Assembly (NCBI RefSeq): GCF_000711695.1
Contig: NW_013546942.1
Span: 1 to 64,000, forward strand
Direction of reading: 5' to 3'
Length of the DNA stretch: 64,000 nt
Source: Tilletiaria anomala UBC 951
Lineage: Eukaryota > Basidiomycota > Exobasidiomycetes > Georgefischeriales > Tilletiariaceae
In this document: positions 22,872 through 40,274 of the stretch, piece after piece
Numbering within the stretch: the stretch's first letter is position 1
How the letters are laid out: each line of letters begins with the position of its first letter
Program-made: the position numbers and the translations under genes
The notes under the pieces: model-generated
Told to the model about the DNA's origin: nothing
The model's input: the letters and a program-made list of their open reading frames with translations, nothing else
Database searches by the model: none

Positions 22872-24330
22872 AGTGCAGAGTCGCCAATCCCGAGGGAGGC
22901 GGGAGAGACGACAAGACAAACATCCTGCAAGCGCTGATGAAGTGCCACTATTGTGGGTAGGTTGTATTCAAAGGCATGAAAAGTATACCATCAGCACGGG
23001 GATGGGAATTGACCTTCTTGCGAAACATCCATCTGGATGAGCGTAGTGAGGTACACCGGCGCCCAGAGACGACAGGACCGACAGCCTCTTTGCCTCTCGG
23101 TTGAATATCAAAACATCCGCGACATGATCTTGTTCACGACGGACACCGACTACTGGCAGTCGAATGGGTTCAAGCTCGACTTCCAAAATGTGGTGGCCTT
23201 CTTCAAGCTGGGCAGGTCTGACATGCACATCTACATTTCCAACAAGAGTGTGAGGCCCAACGGGACCAGAAAGGCGTGGTACGACCTGTACGCGTCCAAC
23301 AGCAGCAAACTGCGACCCATGCTGCTCGGCATCCATGGGCAAGAGGACTCGACGCTGCGGGACCTGACGCTGCGTTACTTGCCACAGTACTACTACTTTA
23401 ACGTCAATGCCAGCAACGTCGTCTTTGCCGACATGCACATTGAGGGCACCAGCACGTCCAAGAACTTCGCCGAGAACCATGACGGAGTCGACACGTACTG
23501 CTCCAAGGACCGCACCATCCAGGACTGGAACGTCAACAACGGCGACGACTGCGTCAGCTTCAAGCCCAACTCGACTAACTTCCTCTTGCAAAACAGGTAC
23601 TACAATGGCTCACACGGCACCTCGGTAGGGCCGGTGAGTGGTGTCAGCACCTGCCTTTCGTATAGGTAGGCGAACCAGCATGGAGCTGAACTTACAATGC
23701 CCATTTTCCTTTCTCCACTGGTTCAGCTTAGGCAGTACAAAGGCGAAACCGACATCGTGTCGGGCATCTACGTGTACAGCAACAGGTGTCCAACGCGACC
23801 GACGGCGTGCGTACCGAGGTGTTGCCAGGCGTGGCGTCCGCGCTAGACAGCCATCTACAGGGTTGCGGTGGCAAAGGCACCGTGCGCAACGTCATGTACG
23901 GCACGATGTACGTCCAGCAGATCGACTTCGGTAACAAGATGACGCAATGCTACGACCAGAAGAATGCGACGCTCTGCAACCAGTTCCCCGTGATTCCCTT
24001 GTCCCTGCGCGCCAGTGCAGTTCATTGTTCCTCTCGCTCACTGGGTGTACATGCTGCACTGTGAAACGTACAGTCGTTGCTCAACATCAGCGTCGTCCTG
24101 TTCAACAACATGTACGGCACGGCGACTGGTCTGTACTCTCCGTTGTCGGCCACATTGTCTACTTGGCGCAGACGCCCTGCTCCAAACCCCGCGCGACCAC
24201 CATCAACGTCGTTGTGCCTTGCGGCACCGCCGCCAACGGTAATCTGCCCACTTGCCAGGGCAAAGACAATGCGCTGCTGTACGTCAACTATACCAGCGCG
24301 GAACTTCTGTCGAATTGTGCTGTATATACG
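22872..24330 (+). pseudogene. GH28 exopolygalacturonase, apparently decayed
   Basis: GH28 enzymes hydrolyse alpha-1,4-galacturonic acid in pectin. Conserved pieces are VANPEGGGRDDKTNILQAL, KYTISTGMG, LFTTDTDYW, NKSVRPNGTRKAWYDLY, NHDGVDTYCSKD, NNGDDCVSFKPNSTNFLL and NGSHGTSVG. Next, across a likely intron at about 23634-23725, come QYKGETDIVSGIYVYSN, VSNATDGVRTEVLPGV and TQCYDQKNATLCNQFP, then weakly conserved C-terminal segments to about 24330. The two catalytic aspartates (GDD) and GSHG are present. The substrate-binding RIK motif reads RTE, so the lysine is replaced by Glu. Neighbouring homology blocks lie in different frames at about 22945-22950, 22965-23025, 23790 and 24120-24150, with no introns to explain them, and no clear signal-peptide start was found. 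This points to a pseudogene; base-calling errors are the alternative. Confidence 0.7.
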
Positions 24331-26592
24331 CTGCAACACATATTGCTGATCATTAAAGTGTACATGCATGGGGGAGTAGCCGTGGGGTCGCAAGTGTCAG
24401 GCCCGACAACGTTGCCGAAATGCGCATGTCGAAAAGGGAAGGCTCAACGCCGAGTGCCTGTGAACACTTGAGTGCTGGACGCTGGGCGGGGCCGACATCT
24501 GAAGACAAACAATGGGAAGGATCGGGAACGTAAAAACTAGAGGAGGCCAATGAAGATCATTCAACTTTCGAGATATATCCATGCACCACTGGAGCAGTGG
24601 AAGGCCGCTCGTGACATCGTGTGATCCCTTGCTTATCGTATCGAGCACACGCCTCGGAGACGTCGTGTGTGACCTGAGGGAGACCGCTCTTTCACGTTTG
24701 CTTTAATCCTCCCCGCCTTCCGGCTCACCAAAGGTTGCGAGTAGACCATTGTGGCGCTATCGACCCGGGCCCACTGGAACCTGGACTCCTATGGATCCCC
24801 TTGGCCAGCGTGATTAGATAGCGTTCCCTTCGAGCAACCAGAAACGACCCCCCCCCGGGGCTGGAAAGGAATGCGCCGGCTGGTGTACATGGCATATTAC
24901 CTTGACGAGAGGACACTTGTTGGCGAGGTGTGGGGCGTACAGTGAAAATCACTGATTATTACCGACGGAAGTTTGACTTGCGAATAAAGCGATGAAGGAG
25001 TGGTGACGAGGTGAAGGGCGGCCGGGTGGATACAATGAATCAAGACGCCAAGCACAGCCAACTGTAGAGGTGTTAGGTGGATTTGATTGAAAAGAAGAAT
25101 GCCGGATCTGGCGGTGGCGATGGCTTTTGGAGGCCCTTCGCCCTTTGGCCTATGTAACAGGTATGCACACAGATTGGCACAGGCAGCAGGTACAATCTGC
25201 TTGAGGGCGCATCGAGATCCGAGGTAGACCCTGCTTCGATCCAGCTCACTCGTATCCACCTGCTGCCAGATGTTCCGCATTCCCATGAAGTGCCTACTAC
25301 GTATCCACTAACACAGGCTACACAGGGCGACACGTGAGTGACACACGCTGCTTTTCTGACCATGAACATTTTAGTCCACATCCAAGCTGTCAAATGTCAA
25401 GCATCCAGCAAGCCGCAAGCGTCAGGTCATTAGACACACATGTGAGGCGATGAGGGCGTCCTTGCGCCCTTCTGCACCGCTGCAGTCCTGATGTCCGCCT
25501 ATCTCGTTGAGTGTTCTGCTCTGTCCTCAGCAACGTGTAACCCGCTTCCCGCACCACGCGGTTCTTTACGGATCAGACTTTGGTGTGCCCTGTAGCCCCC
25601 CGCTTTTGGAGAACTTAACGTCCTGCGCATGGCAGAATGGGAGGGCGGCGCATGGCGAGTTCTCGTTCTTTTTGCTTTTCTTTAAAAATGCATTTTTGCT
25701 AGCCGTGCAAACATGCGCTATCTCTCCCGAATTTTCGTATCTCTTCTCCTTGCGCCAATGCGTGGTGAGTCCGTTCCTGGGACCGCTTGCCAGTTCCTAC
25801 TCCTGCATACCAAACGGTGCCTTTTGGAGCATTTCGCGGAGAGGTTTGGAGCCTATTTTTCCTGCAGCATTGCCCGCCAAGCGCGAGCGCCCGCGCGGAG
25901 TGCCACGCCATAAAGTGACATACAGGGAAAGTACATACTGGCCACAGACTTCTATTTCTGTATGGGCCGCCGGCTGCCGCGCTGCAGGGCTCAAGTCTGC
26001 CATCACAGCAAGGAGTAAAGAGACTTGGACCTGGGAGCGATGAGACTTTCCTGCGATAGGAAGAGTACCCTTATCATTCATGATTACCCGTGGAACTCGC
26101 AGTGAAACGCAGGTTAGTGGGTGGTAAGGAAGGTCATCATTTCAAAGGAAGGAAGAAAGGAAGAGAGCTACCAGGCGGCAGGCGTCGGATCGGTGTCGGC
26201 ATCGACGGGTCACCGCAGCTTCGCTCCCGCGGCCCACCGGAGGGTGGGGAAAGAAAAAAAAAGTAATCTAGTTGGGCGCATAATCTCGACTTCACAATCT
26301 TACCACCGACCGCATCGAGCTTGCAAGCTCGTTCACCTTGTGGGTCCTCCTGCTGTGGTTGCTGGTTATATTTGCGTCACACGACCAGCTTGGCTGCGTC
26401 CTCCCCCTGCCTTCCCTTTGCGTTGCACATCTTCTCCAGCGTCGTCGCCGTCACCATCATCATCCCCATTCATTTTCTTCCCTGCATCGCCTTCGCCTCC
26501 CTCCGCGCTTACTTTTCCAATCGCCACAGGTGCAAGCGCTTCAGAGTATTGCAACAGTCCAAGTTTCAAGGCCACGCAAAGAAAAGCCAGAC
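24331..26592. other. 2.2-kb intergenic region
   Basis: No supported gene. A 178-residue plus-strand frame at 25507-26043 has no recognisable motif and was not called. A C run of nine bases lies near 24849-24857. The part from about 26130 to 26592, with an A run near 26255, is probably the leader and promoter of the nucleoside transporter gene. Confidence 0.55.
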
Positions 26593-28832
26593 ATGTCGGC
26601 CATCGTGCCCAATCTCCCCGAGGTAAGCGTGTGTTTGGAAGAGTGCACGCCGGCTGTGCCGTGTCTGACCCAGTGGCTGTCCCTGTCGCACCACCTGCCT
26701 GGCTGCCTGTAGGAGTTCGTCGCACCGCTCCCCAACGAGACGCGTGAGAACGAGCCCATAACATCAGAAAAGCCGCAAGGTTCGGCACGCTCCACCAACT
26801 CGGGCGCCGAGCAGGAGCCGGGCAAGTATGCCGCGTACGATGTAGAAGCCGGCCCCGCTGGCGGCGAGAAGCGCATGCACGCCGCCGGCGAGGACGACTG
26901 GCTCGAGCCCGAGATTGGCCGCCCGGTACACAACACCTCGAGTTTCCGCGAGAAGCTATCCATCCTGTTACACTCGCGTGGCGCCGTCGTCGTGCGTGAC
27001 TTTGCGATGATCGCACTTCTGCTCGGCATCTGGATCCCATCGGTCGTGCGCGAGGAGACGCGGCACAAATGGGTCATCACCACTTTCTGGGCGTGGGCCT
27101 TCATCCTGATCATCCTGTTCCACAAGAGCAAATACATCCCTCAGCGCCCCTTTGTCGTCGCCATTGAGGCCGTCTGGGGTACCGCCGTGTCCAAGCCGTT
27201 CTTCCGCATCCCGTACAACGGCCGCCTCGCGCTCGGCTGGGGCGCGCTCCTCGCGCTCTTTCTCGGCACGGCCTTTGGTGTCAAGGTGACCGAGACGTCG
27301 ACGTACGAGCGCAGGGGTATCGCCCTCGTTGGTATTGCCCTCACCTACGGCGGCCTCTTTGCCATTTCGAGCAACCACCGTGCGGTCCAGGCGCGCACGA
27401 CCATCCTCGGCTTGGGCCTGCAGATGATCCTCGGCCTGCTTGTCTACAAGACCGGCGCCGGGTACAGCCTGTTCAACTGGATCAGTGCCGCAGCCACTGA
27501 CCTCCTTGAGCAGGGCCAGAGCGGCGGTGCCGCCTTTTTCTGGTCTCCCGCCTTTTTGGAAAACCACTATGTGCATTCTTTTGCCGGACGTAACTGTTGG
27601 ACTTGAAATCACTGACACTCTCCTTTCCAACCCCTTTAGTTCTTCGTCAACACGCTCAGCAGCATCATCTTCTTCGTCGCGCTCGCCACCATGCTCTTTT
27701 ACATCGGCGCCCTCGGCTGGTGCATCAAGAAGTTCGCCTGGTTCTTCCACAAGACGTTCGCTGTCTCGGGCGCCGAGGCCGTCGTCGCTGCTGCCTCGCC
27801 GTTCATTGGGCAGGGCGAGAACTGCGTCCTGACGCGTCCGTACGTCGCCAAGTTCACCGACTCGGAATTCCACCAGGTGCTCGTGTCGGGCTTTGCGACG
27901 ATCGCCGGCTCAGTCTTCATCGCATACGTTCAACTCGGCTTCGAGGGCCGCGAACTGCTGCTATCATCCATCATGTCCATTCCTGGCTCCATCGCCGCGA
28001 GCAAGATCGTAGTACCCGAGACGCAGCGCCCCAAGACGATGGGCAAGGTCGTCCTCAACAGGGACGACGAGGACGACGAACCCTCCGCAAAGAGCGTCAA
28101 TGTCCTCCACTCATTCTCCAACGGCGCTTGGTTCGGAGTCCGCGTCGCTGCGCTCATCTTCTGCAATGTGCTCTGTTTGGGTGCGTGGCCTGCATCCCAA
28201 ATGTTTATGATAGATTGCCTTGGCTGACGCCTTCCCACGCCACTTGTCTTTCCTCTTGCTTGCTTGGGTTGGTGTGTTTTTGACTTGTGTGCCTTGCAGT
28301 TTCCCTCGTCCACACGGTTGATGGCATCCTCGGCTGGATCGGACAGTACTGGGGCCTCGAGCGGGGTGGCCCGTACGAGCTGAGCTTGGAGCTCATGGGT
28401 AGCTACCTCTTCTACCCCTTCGTTTTCATGCTTGTAAGTGTTTCATCTTCAGCTTGTGGCAGGTGGCAGGACATGCGCTGACCATGCTGTGATACTCCTC
28501 CCACAACGATCCAGGGTGTTCCTGGTGGCGAAGTGCTCAAGGTGTCCAAGCTGTTTGCGACCAAGATTGTCGCCAACGAGTTCGTCGCGTACAGCTCGCT
28601 CAGCAAATTGAGGGAGGCCGACACTAACTACCTGACGCCGCACTCGCTACGCATCGCCACGCTCCTCCTGTGCGGCTTCGGCAACATCTCCAGCGCCGGC
28701 ATCAACATCGGCATCCTCAGCGCCATGGCGCCCAAGCGCTCCGCAACCATCATTCGCCTCACGCCCAGCGCGCTGCTCACCGGTATCCTCGTCACAGCCA
28801 TGACGGCTGCTATTGGAGGAATGATTGCCTGA
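26593..28832 (+). CDS. concentrative nucleoside transporter (CNT/SLC28 family)
   Basis: Exons 26593..26622, 26713..27570, 27640..28180, 28300..28433 and 28515..28832 give 626 residues. The first exon codes for ten residues. CNT proteins import nucleosides by proton or sodium symport across the plasma membrane. A charged cytosolic N-terminus of about 130 residues precedes many hydrophobic helices. The signature SGAEAVVAAASPFIGQGEN is present, followed by TRPYVAKFTDSEFH, SIMSIPGSIAASKI, LMGSYLFYPFVFMLGVP, and the substrate-site helices NEFVAYSSL and GFGNISSAGINIG. The motifs that line the nucleoside site in CNTs (GQGE, the N-E of NEFVAY, the N-S of GNISS) are intact. Length is normal. Confidence 0.93.
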
Positions 28833-29460
28833 TTCTCATTGATACCTACGGACCCCTGCTTGGATGACCTGTGGGCTCGCACTGCCATGCGATGCTTCGT
28901 ATATTCTGCTTTGCTATTGCCGCAGCGTGCAGTATTTTCAAGGTATCTTTATCGCTTCCCTTATCCACCTTTCGCACTATTGTACTACCTTTTATTTCAC
29001 TTCAATGGTCATGGGGTTTGCATCCGGTCTTACGAGACGCTCAACAAAGCAGCGCTTCAAGCAGAGTCCGTCCACTTGGGATGGAAGGGACGTGATTATC
29101 GCGTGCTTCTCATTGACCAACCGTCTGCTCCGCAGAGCAGGTACATGGGTCTGTACTAGTTGCGGTTGACCGCATGATATATGGCTGTGGACTTGTAGTG
29201 GAACAGGGCAGAATGTGGCGCGGGGCGATTTTGTTATTTGGCACCACGCGAGCGTGGCTCCGCGCGAAGATCGGCTTGGGCAACCTCGTCTTCAACTCTC
29301 TTTCTCATCTCTCATCTTGCACATACTTTGCTCCTTCACATTCTTCACACACGGCATATCCCAACGATCGGATGATCATCGCTTGCGCACCACAAAGCGC
29401 TTTGGAAGACGGATTGTGGACACTCTAAAGCGAGCCCTCCTTTTTTGTCAGTGCGTTAAG
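28833..29460. other. intergenic, CNT 3' end and ArfGAP promoter
   Basis: 628 bp between two plus-strand genes. The tail is pyrimidine-rich (about 29290-29340). No gene seen. Confidence 0.6.
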
Positions 29461-31093
29461 ATGTCTCGCGTGTCACAGAGCAAGGCCCAGACGGAGGCCA
29501 ATGCCAAGATCCTCCGTGCACTCGTCAAGGTGAGCCGCCGTGAAGCGAGCAGCTTGCTGTAGCGGACACGGTATACCGTCTTTTGTGCTGATCATCGTCT
29601 CGTGCTACCTGCCGTTGTCTGTATTTGCTACGATAAGCAACCGGACAACAAGATGTGTGCTGATTGCGTGGGTCCAAGAGCGGACCATGTTGCAGGCTGT
29701 GTCACCAAGCTAACCTTCCGCCTCGTTACTGTTACGCTATCAGAAACGAAATGGTGATTTGTCGAAGCTAATGTTTTTCTCGCGATTCCAAGCGTCCACT
29801 AACCAATGTCGTCCGATTGACTCGATGGCTTCTGTTGGCTGCAGATCCGCGATGGGCTTCATGGAATCTGTAAGTCGACCCCTTGAAAAAGTGCAGCCGG
29901 TTCGCAATCGGTATGCTCATTCTACCACCATCCCTATCAGTGGCTGCTTCCTTTGCATTAGATGCTCAGGAATTCACAGGAGCATGGGCACGCATATATC
30001 GAAGGGTGCGTTGGCGCAACGCTGCTCGATGTATGACTCGATCCTCACGCGCGCTCCTTCCTACCCTCGTCTTGCATCGACAGTGAAATCGATCGACCTC
30101 GACATTTGGACACCGGAGCAGATGGCTTCGATCCAGGCATGGGGAAACAAACGCGCAAATACATACTGGGAAGCACATCTGAAGGCAGGTCATGCCCCGC
30201 CAGAGCACAAAGTGGAGGCATTCATCAGGAGCAAGGTGAGTGGCGGACCACCTCTTTTTGCAGTGCGTCTTCCCCGTGCATTGAACGCCTCCTTTGATAC
30301 GGCAATGTAGTACGATTCACGAAGATGGGCAAAAGAAGGACCGCTGCCTAACGATCCTTCCGTGCTGGACGGACCCGGTGCGACACCGTCCGCGCCCGTG
30401 CCGACGGCATCCTCTTCCACCAGCCGGTCTGCTGCAGCTGCTCCCCCCCCCAAGGTGTCAGCTATTGACCTCCTCGGCGGGGATCCTAGCCCTGCACCAG
30501 CAAGCACAAGTACTTCAAAGGTTGCCTCGAACGCGCAGCTCAACAATTTCCTCGACGACGGCCCGCCACCAGCATCAAAAGTGCGGTCCCTCGCGAACGT
30601 CAGTCCTACCCCTCCCTCTGCTCTGCATTCGTCAGCGCCGCGGAAGGCTTCAGGCGGTGGAGGTGGCCTGTTCGATCTAGACTGGAACGACCCCATTCCT
30701 GCAGCTACGAGCCCGACGTCGCCTGGCACGGGTGTTGCAAGTACTACAGCAAACATCAAAGCCGACATTCTCTCTCTCTTCTCTGCTCCTCGCGCCGCGC
30801 AGTCCACTGCTGCCGTGAGCCCTTCCACCGCCAGGAACAATATCAATGGCACTTTTGGCGGCCTCACGCCCAGCTTTGGACGCCTGGATCTCGGCTCTTC
30901 GACAACCGCTCCTCCACCGCCAGCAGGTGCCGATCCGTGGGCCGCCGTGCCGGCAGGGCAGCAATCCAATGGTAGCCATGACTCGATCTGGGGCGACATG
31001 ACGAGCGGGATGGCTGCCCCTGCCAAAGCTGGCACGGGCGGAACAGCGCCGCAGAAAGACGCATTCGCTGATATTTGGGGAGACTTCAAGTGA
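29461..31093 (+). CDS. ArfGAP-domain protein (Age2/SMAP-type)
   Basis: Seven exons: 29461..29529, 29638..29667, 29744..29753, 29845..29869, 29941..30005, 30084..30235, 30311..31093, giving 377 residues. It activates GTP hydrolysis on Arf GTPases in trans-Golgi/endosome traffic. The zinc finger is C-x2-C-x16-C-x2-C, built from CADCKRNDPRWASWNLGC and CIRCSGIHRSMGTHIS. The catalytic arginine is in IHRSMG. VKSIDLDIWTPEQ and the WAKEG helix end follow. The finger is cut by four introns, and one exon is only 10 nt. The C-terminal 230 residues are Ser/Pro/Ala-rich with short LFDLDW, DPWAAV and WGDF motifs. The latter resemble clathrin/adaptor-binding peptides of Age2/SMAP proteins (inference). Confidence 0.9.
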
Positions 31094-31234
31094 TCATATC
31101 AGAAGATGCTGGGAACATTGCACGCGGGTTGTAATGTCATGCTAATACGCAGGCAACTCGAGAGATTTTCTGGGGCCGACGGAAGGCCGTAGAATACACC
31201 GAGTGCTGAAAAAGCATGAGGATCACCGCTGCCC

Positions 31235-36100
<4,866 letters not shown>

Positions 36101-37211
36101 ATGGCCGTCTCCAAGACGAACGACGCGAGCAGCCAGGACGAGTTCCAGGCGGCCAAGTCCGGGACAAGCCCTGTAAAGTCGTTCCTATCCGGCGGCTTTG
36201 GAGGCGTCGCCGCCGTTCTCGTCGGACACCCCTTCGACCTGACCAAAACCAGGCTGCAGACCGCCGCAGAAGGGACCTACACTGGCGGAATCGACGTTGT
36301 CAAAAAGACACTCGCCAAGGATGGCATCCGAGGGTGAGCCTGCTTCTGGTTTGCCCTGTCGTCGTTCATACTCGTATCGATAACCATCCTCCCCTCTCTC
36401 TCTTTTTCTCTGTCGCCAGGATGTACCGCGGCATGCTCCCGCCGCTGCTGGGAGTGACGCCGATCTTTGCGCTCTCCTTCTGGTCGTACGACATGGGCAA
36501 GAAGGTGGTCTACGCGCTGACGCCCAAGCGCACTGACCCGCAACTCTCCTTGCCAGAGCTAGCTTTTGCCGGCTTCTTCTCCGCCGTACCCACCACACTC
36601 ATCGCCGGGCCCGCCGAGCGCGTCAAGGTGCTGCTCCAGCTGCAGGGGCAGGGCGCCAGCGCCGCCGGTCCCAAGTACAATGGCCCCATCGATGTTGTGC
36701 GCCAGCTGTACAAGGAGGGAGGCCTCAAGTCAATCTGGCGCGGGTCCGGCGCCACCCTTGCCCGAGACGGCCCCGGGTCTGCCGCCTACTTTTGCGCGGT
36801 GAGTGGTCGCGTCCGCACAGCCAGCATATACCGCACGCGGCAAGTGAGCTGACCTCTCCTCTCCTACCCCCGACCCCCAACCAGTACGAAACCGTCAAGA
36901 AACTCCTCGCACCCGCTGGTGCCGACCCGGCGCAGCTGAACATGCTCAACGTGATCACCGCCGGCGGCCTGGCCGGCATGGCCATGTGGTCGCTCGCGAT
37001 TCCGCCAGACGTGATCAAGTCACGCTACCAGGGCGCCCCGCATGGCACATACACCGGCTTCCTCGACTGCGCGCAGAAGACTGTCGCAAAGGAAGGCGTC
37101 AAGGCGCTCTTCAAGGGATTCGGACCAGCCATGGCGCGCGCGTTCCCCGCCAATGCCGCCACATTTGTCGGCGTAGAGTACTCGCTTCAGCTCATGAACC
37201 AGCTGTGGTGA
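36101..37211 (+). CDS. CRC1: mitochondrial carnitine/acylcarnitine carrier (SLC25A20/Crc1)
   Basis: Exons 36101..36333, 36420..36798 and 36885..37211 give 312 residues. It exchanges acylcarnitines for carnitine across the inner mitochondrial membrane, feeding beta-oxidation and acetyl transfer. The three mitochondrial-carrier repeats each show their signature: GHPFDLTKTRLQT, AGPAERVKVLLQL and IPPDVIKSRYQG. Carnitine-carrier-specific features include GTYTGGIDVVKKTLAKDG, MYRGMLPPLLGVTPIFAL, RDGPGSAAYF and the third-repeat GTYTGFLDC. Length is normal. The family substrate assignment is firm at the group level, and the symbol follows the yeast orthologue. Confidence 0.92.
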
Positions 37212-38449
37212 GCGCAGCGGCGGAGTGGAGTGAACGCGGATGCGACAGGCCCTTTCGCGAAGCAAGACGAAGAAAGGTCGCGAGTCTCAAGGAAAGCTAC
37301 AGCGCAGGGCCAAGTCGGAAAGCGGACAGCAGCTATGCCACGAACACGCACCTGCGATGCGCTGCTTCGACTGCGGCTTTGCGCCACACAATGGCACTGC
37401 GATGCTGGCGCCGACGCCGACGCGGAAGCGAGCAAGAGCAAGCAGAGCCCGCATTGTGGAGCTGTAATGTCTCTTCGCCGTGTAGCCCGCCTCGCGGCGC
37501 TGGCTGCGCCTCCACTCGCACATTCAGTCACAAAACGCCCATTTCCCACAACCACAACCGCATTCGCAAGACACCACCAGCACTACGCACAGCACGCTAC
37601 ACAATACATCTGCGGCGATGACAAGATTACTTATAGCATTTCTCGGCGACGCCGCTAGCTTGCTGCTGTACATCAGACACAATAAAAGATGCTCCGCGCT
37701 AGCGGCTATTCTCAATCATTCATCTTTACTGAGGCGATGACCCGGCCGAAAGTGGTCCCGTCGCGACAGTCCCCTTTCCTTGCTTGCATGCGGACTCGCA
37801 CATTTATAATAGACTGCGAATACGGCTCACATCAAGTTACAAAGACAATCGCAATATTGTCGGTAGTCCCGCTCCTTGTTGCTCTGAAAATGCCTGCAGT
37901 CGTTCTATCTGCCCTCGGCCCTGCTTGGTATTCATCGGTAGGGCGCAAGCAGGAAGCCAACAGGCGCAAGGATTGATGCGCGACGTCAGGGACAGTGTTT
38001 GCGGGCGGCAGATCGCTAGCAGCCAGTCGAGCCGGGTGAATGAACGAGGCGAAGAGTGTAAAGAACGTGTAATGGCGAAGGATGAGTGCCTTACCTCCAT
38101 CCCAAACGAGACAGAGGAAAAAGGCCAGATCATACCTCGCAAAGTGAAGCGTCCGTCGGCGACAGCACCGCTCTCTCCCAAGGGAGGTAATGCGATGCGC
38201 CTGTTTGCTTTGGGCCCGGCATGAAACTTGCACAGCGGTGGAGGATGCCACTGTGAAGCGATTAATGGGCCCCTGTTCACCACGTCCATATCGCGACAGC
38301 AAGATGCAGTTCAAAAAGGTACCACGTGAGGAGAGCAGGGGTCAGAGGAGAGCTAGAATGGGAACATAGTCGACACGAGGAGAGAGGGGAGTGGCAAGTG
38401 CAGAGGGCAATGTGTGATCACCACTACCATCACCAGCGCTGACGGCGCG
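37212..38449. other. 1.2-kb convergent intergenic region
   Basis: Lies between the 3' ends of two convergent genes. Frames of 95-160 residues on both strands overlap one another (37689-38314) and show no domain. I regard them as chance. Nothing else seen. Confidence 0.6.
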
Positions 38450-40274
38450 TTATTTCTCCTTGGCATTACACTCTTGCGAATATGACAGCCCGTCGGGATG
38501 TCGTAGTGCACGCGTAAGCTCCAGGAATGCCTCGAGCGTGCAGAATTCCGGATGCCCTTGCCCTTGTGATGAAGATGTAGAAGGGGAGCCAGCCGCGAGC
38601 GAGGCGAGGTGCTTGCCGGGTGCTGCGCAGCCGGGTAGGCGCAGAGTTTCGTCACCAAATCGTAATCTGACATCTGTGGCGGAGTATTCAACACGGCTGC
38701 GTTCCATCAGGACCTGCGTGCAAGCTCTGTGCCATGGCACAACAAGAGGAAGGGGAGGGGAGAAAGACTCACAGTGTGGCGCACGCGCGGGTGTGCCCAG
38801 CCCCAACATGGATCCCCACCGCGCAAAGCGATGTTGATGGACGTGTGGCCGTTCATCCTTAAATAGTTCAATGCCCAGGCTGGCCGTGAAGGCGGGCCAG
38901 CGGTCGCGGAACGCGTCAAGCGTGCAGAGCATGCCTGCGAGCGATGTGTCGTGCGCGGCGTAAAGGCCCAGCTTTAACTTCTCTCCCTGTTTCCCCCCCT
39001 GACTGACGCCACTATCCGCCTTGGCCTCGAGCCGGTCCGCGACGCTGTTGAGGAAGGGGCCCATGGCGAGGCGGCGGAATTTGGCACGCTTATGCGGGTC
39101 CGGTGCCAAGTAGGCGATAAACCATTCGGCGACGACGGCGCGCTCCATTTCGCGCAGCAGCGACGTGGGCGCATGCGCACTGTCACGAAAGCACGCAGGG
39201 ACGGTAATACCGTGCGCGACGGCCGCGTTGACTGTGTCGAGAATGCCATTGAGGCGCGGGTGCGAGTCGACGCGCACGGCGTGCCCGTCATTGTGCGGTG
39301 CTATAACCGAGTCATACTTCGCCAAGTGTGGGTTCCACAGCCGCGCAGCGTATGATGAGAAGAACTGGTCCAGGTGCCGTAGGGTGCCGCACGCGACCGT
39401 GTTTGGCAGCAGATCTTCGACAGACATGTCTCTGTGGGGTGCGAAGGAGGGAGACGAGTCAGACCTGGCGCAGGGCGGTGGGAAGAGGTGCGTCGAAGAA
39501 TGCAGAAAAGGACGTACCTCACCAACAGCTGAGGCGCAAATCCCCCCTTTGGACTCTCAGCGAGATCGCCGCTCGCGGGCGGCGCGGCGGAGGGGTCCCG
39601 GTCAGGGCGAGACAGCAAGCCGGCGACGATCTGCTGCAGGCTCTCGACGGTCCTAGGCATGTTGGTGCTCCGAAAGTAGAAACTGTCCGTGTCCTCTGCA
39701 GATAGCTTATTCAGATCGGGGAGGAAGCCGAGCTGGTCGGCGTACAGCTTTCGTAAACGCTGGCCAACGGCAAAGGTGGAGCTGCGTCCCAAGTCAGTCA
39801 GCTCGCCGTAGAGGCTTGTTGCATCAAAAGGCAAGGGGAGCTTGTGGGTGTGTCAGTTGCAAAGCAAGCAAGCACTGAGGACGTAAGGAAGAAAGGAGAG
39901 ACGCACCAGTCACCATTGTGTACATCCTTTGGGCGTCCGCGCTCGTCCATCACCTCGACAGCCCTTGTGGTCGCAGAGATTGCATCTCCATCTTGATTGC
40001 GCAGCACGGCGGCCCGGAACCTGTTGGCCTCATGGCACAAATTCCAGCGCGTCGGTATCGGCGGATTGGATTGAGCGAGGCGGGCACGGACGGGTGTGCG
40101 CTCGCCGTGGCGGACAATGTAGTGGACTTGCTGGAGAGACAAAGGCGACTTTTCACCAGGAGCGGCCGTGGGCGGAGGTTCGTAGGCAAAGTTGCACGAC
40201 TGCGCCAGGCCGTACGGTGCGTTGGAGGAGTACGACGAGCTGGAGGCGAGCGTGTCTGGCTGGTTTGGGTCCAT
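38450..40274 (-). CDS. histidine acid phosphatase, ACP6 (lysophosphatidic acid phosphatase)-like
   Basis: Exons complement 39907..40274, 39518..39814, then from 39431 down to 38450 with probably one further intron at about 38725-38780. The branch-2 histidine phosphatase motifs are intact. The phospho-accepting His is in VHYIVRHGERTPVRARL, and the proton-donor pair is in GLYAAHDTSLAGML. ACP6-like blocks are GELTDLGRSSTFAVGQRLRK, FYFRSTNMPRTVESLQQ, RLAMGPFLNSVADRLEA and the ending LPGC...EFCTLEAFLELT. ACP6 relatives dephosphorylate lysophosphatidic acid and other phosphomonoesters in mitochondria or the secretory pathway; the substrate here is not known. No clear signal peptide is seen. The last intron is the least certain: donor GTGAGT is clear but three acceptors are possible. 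Confidence 0.85.

Noticed and set aside
25507-26043. 178-residue plus-strand open frame
   Set aside because: No motif, no signal of conserved domain and unusual composition; it sits in the promoter side of the nucleoside transporter gene and overlaps frames on the other strand.
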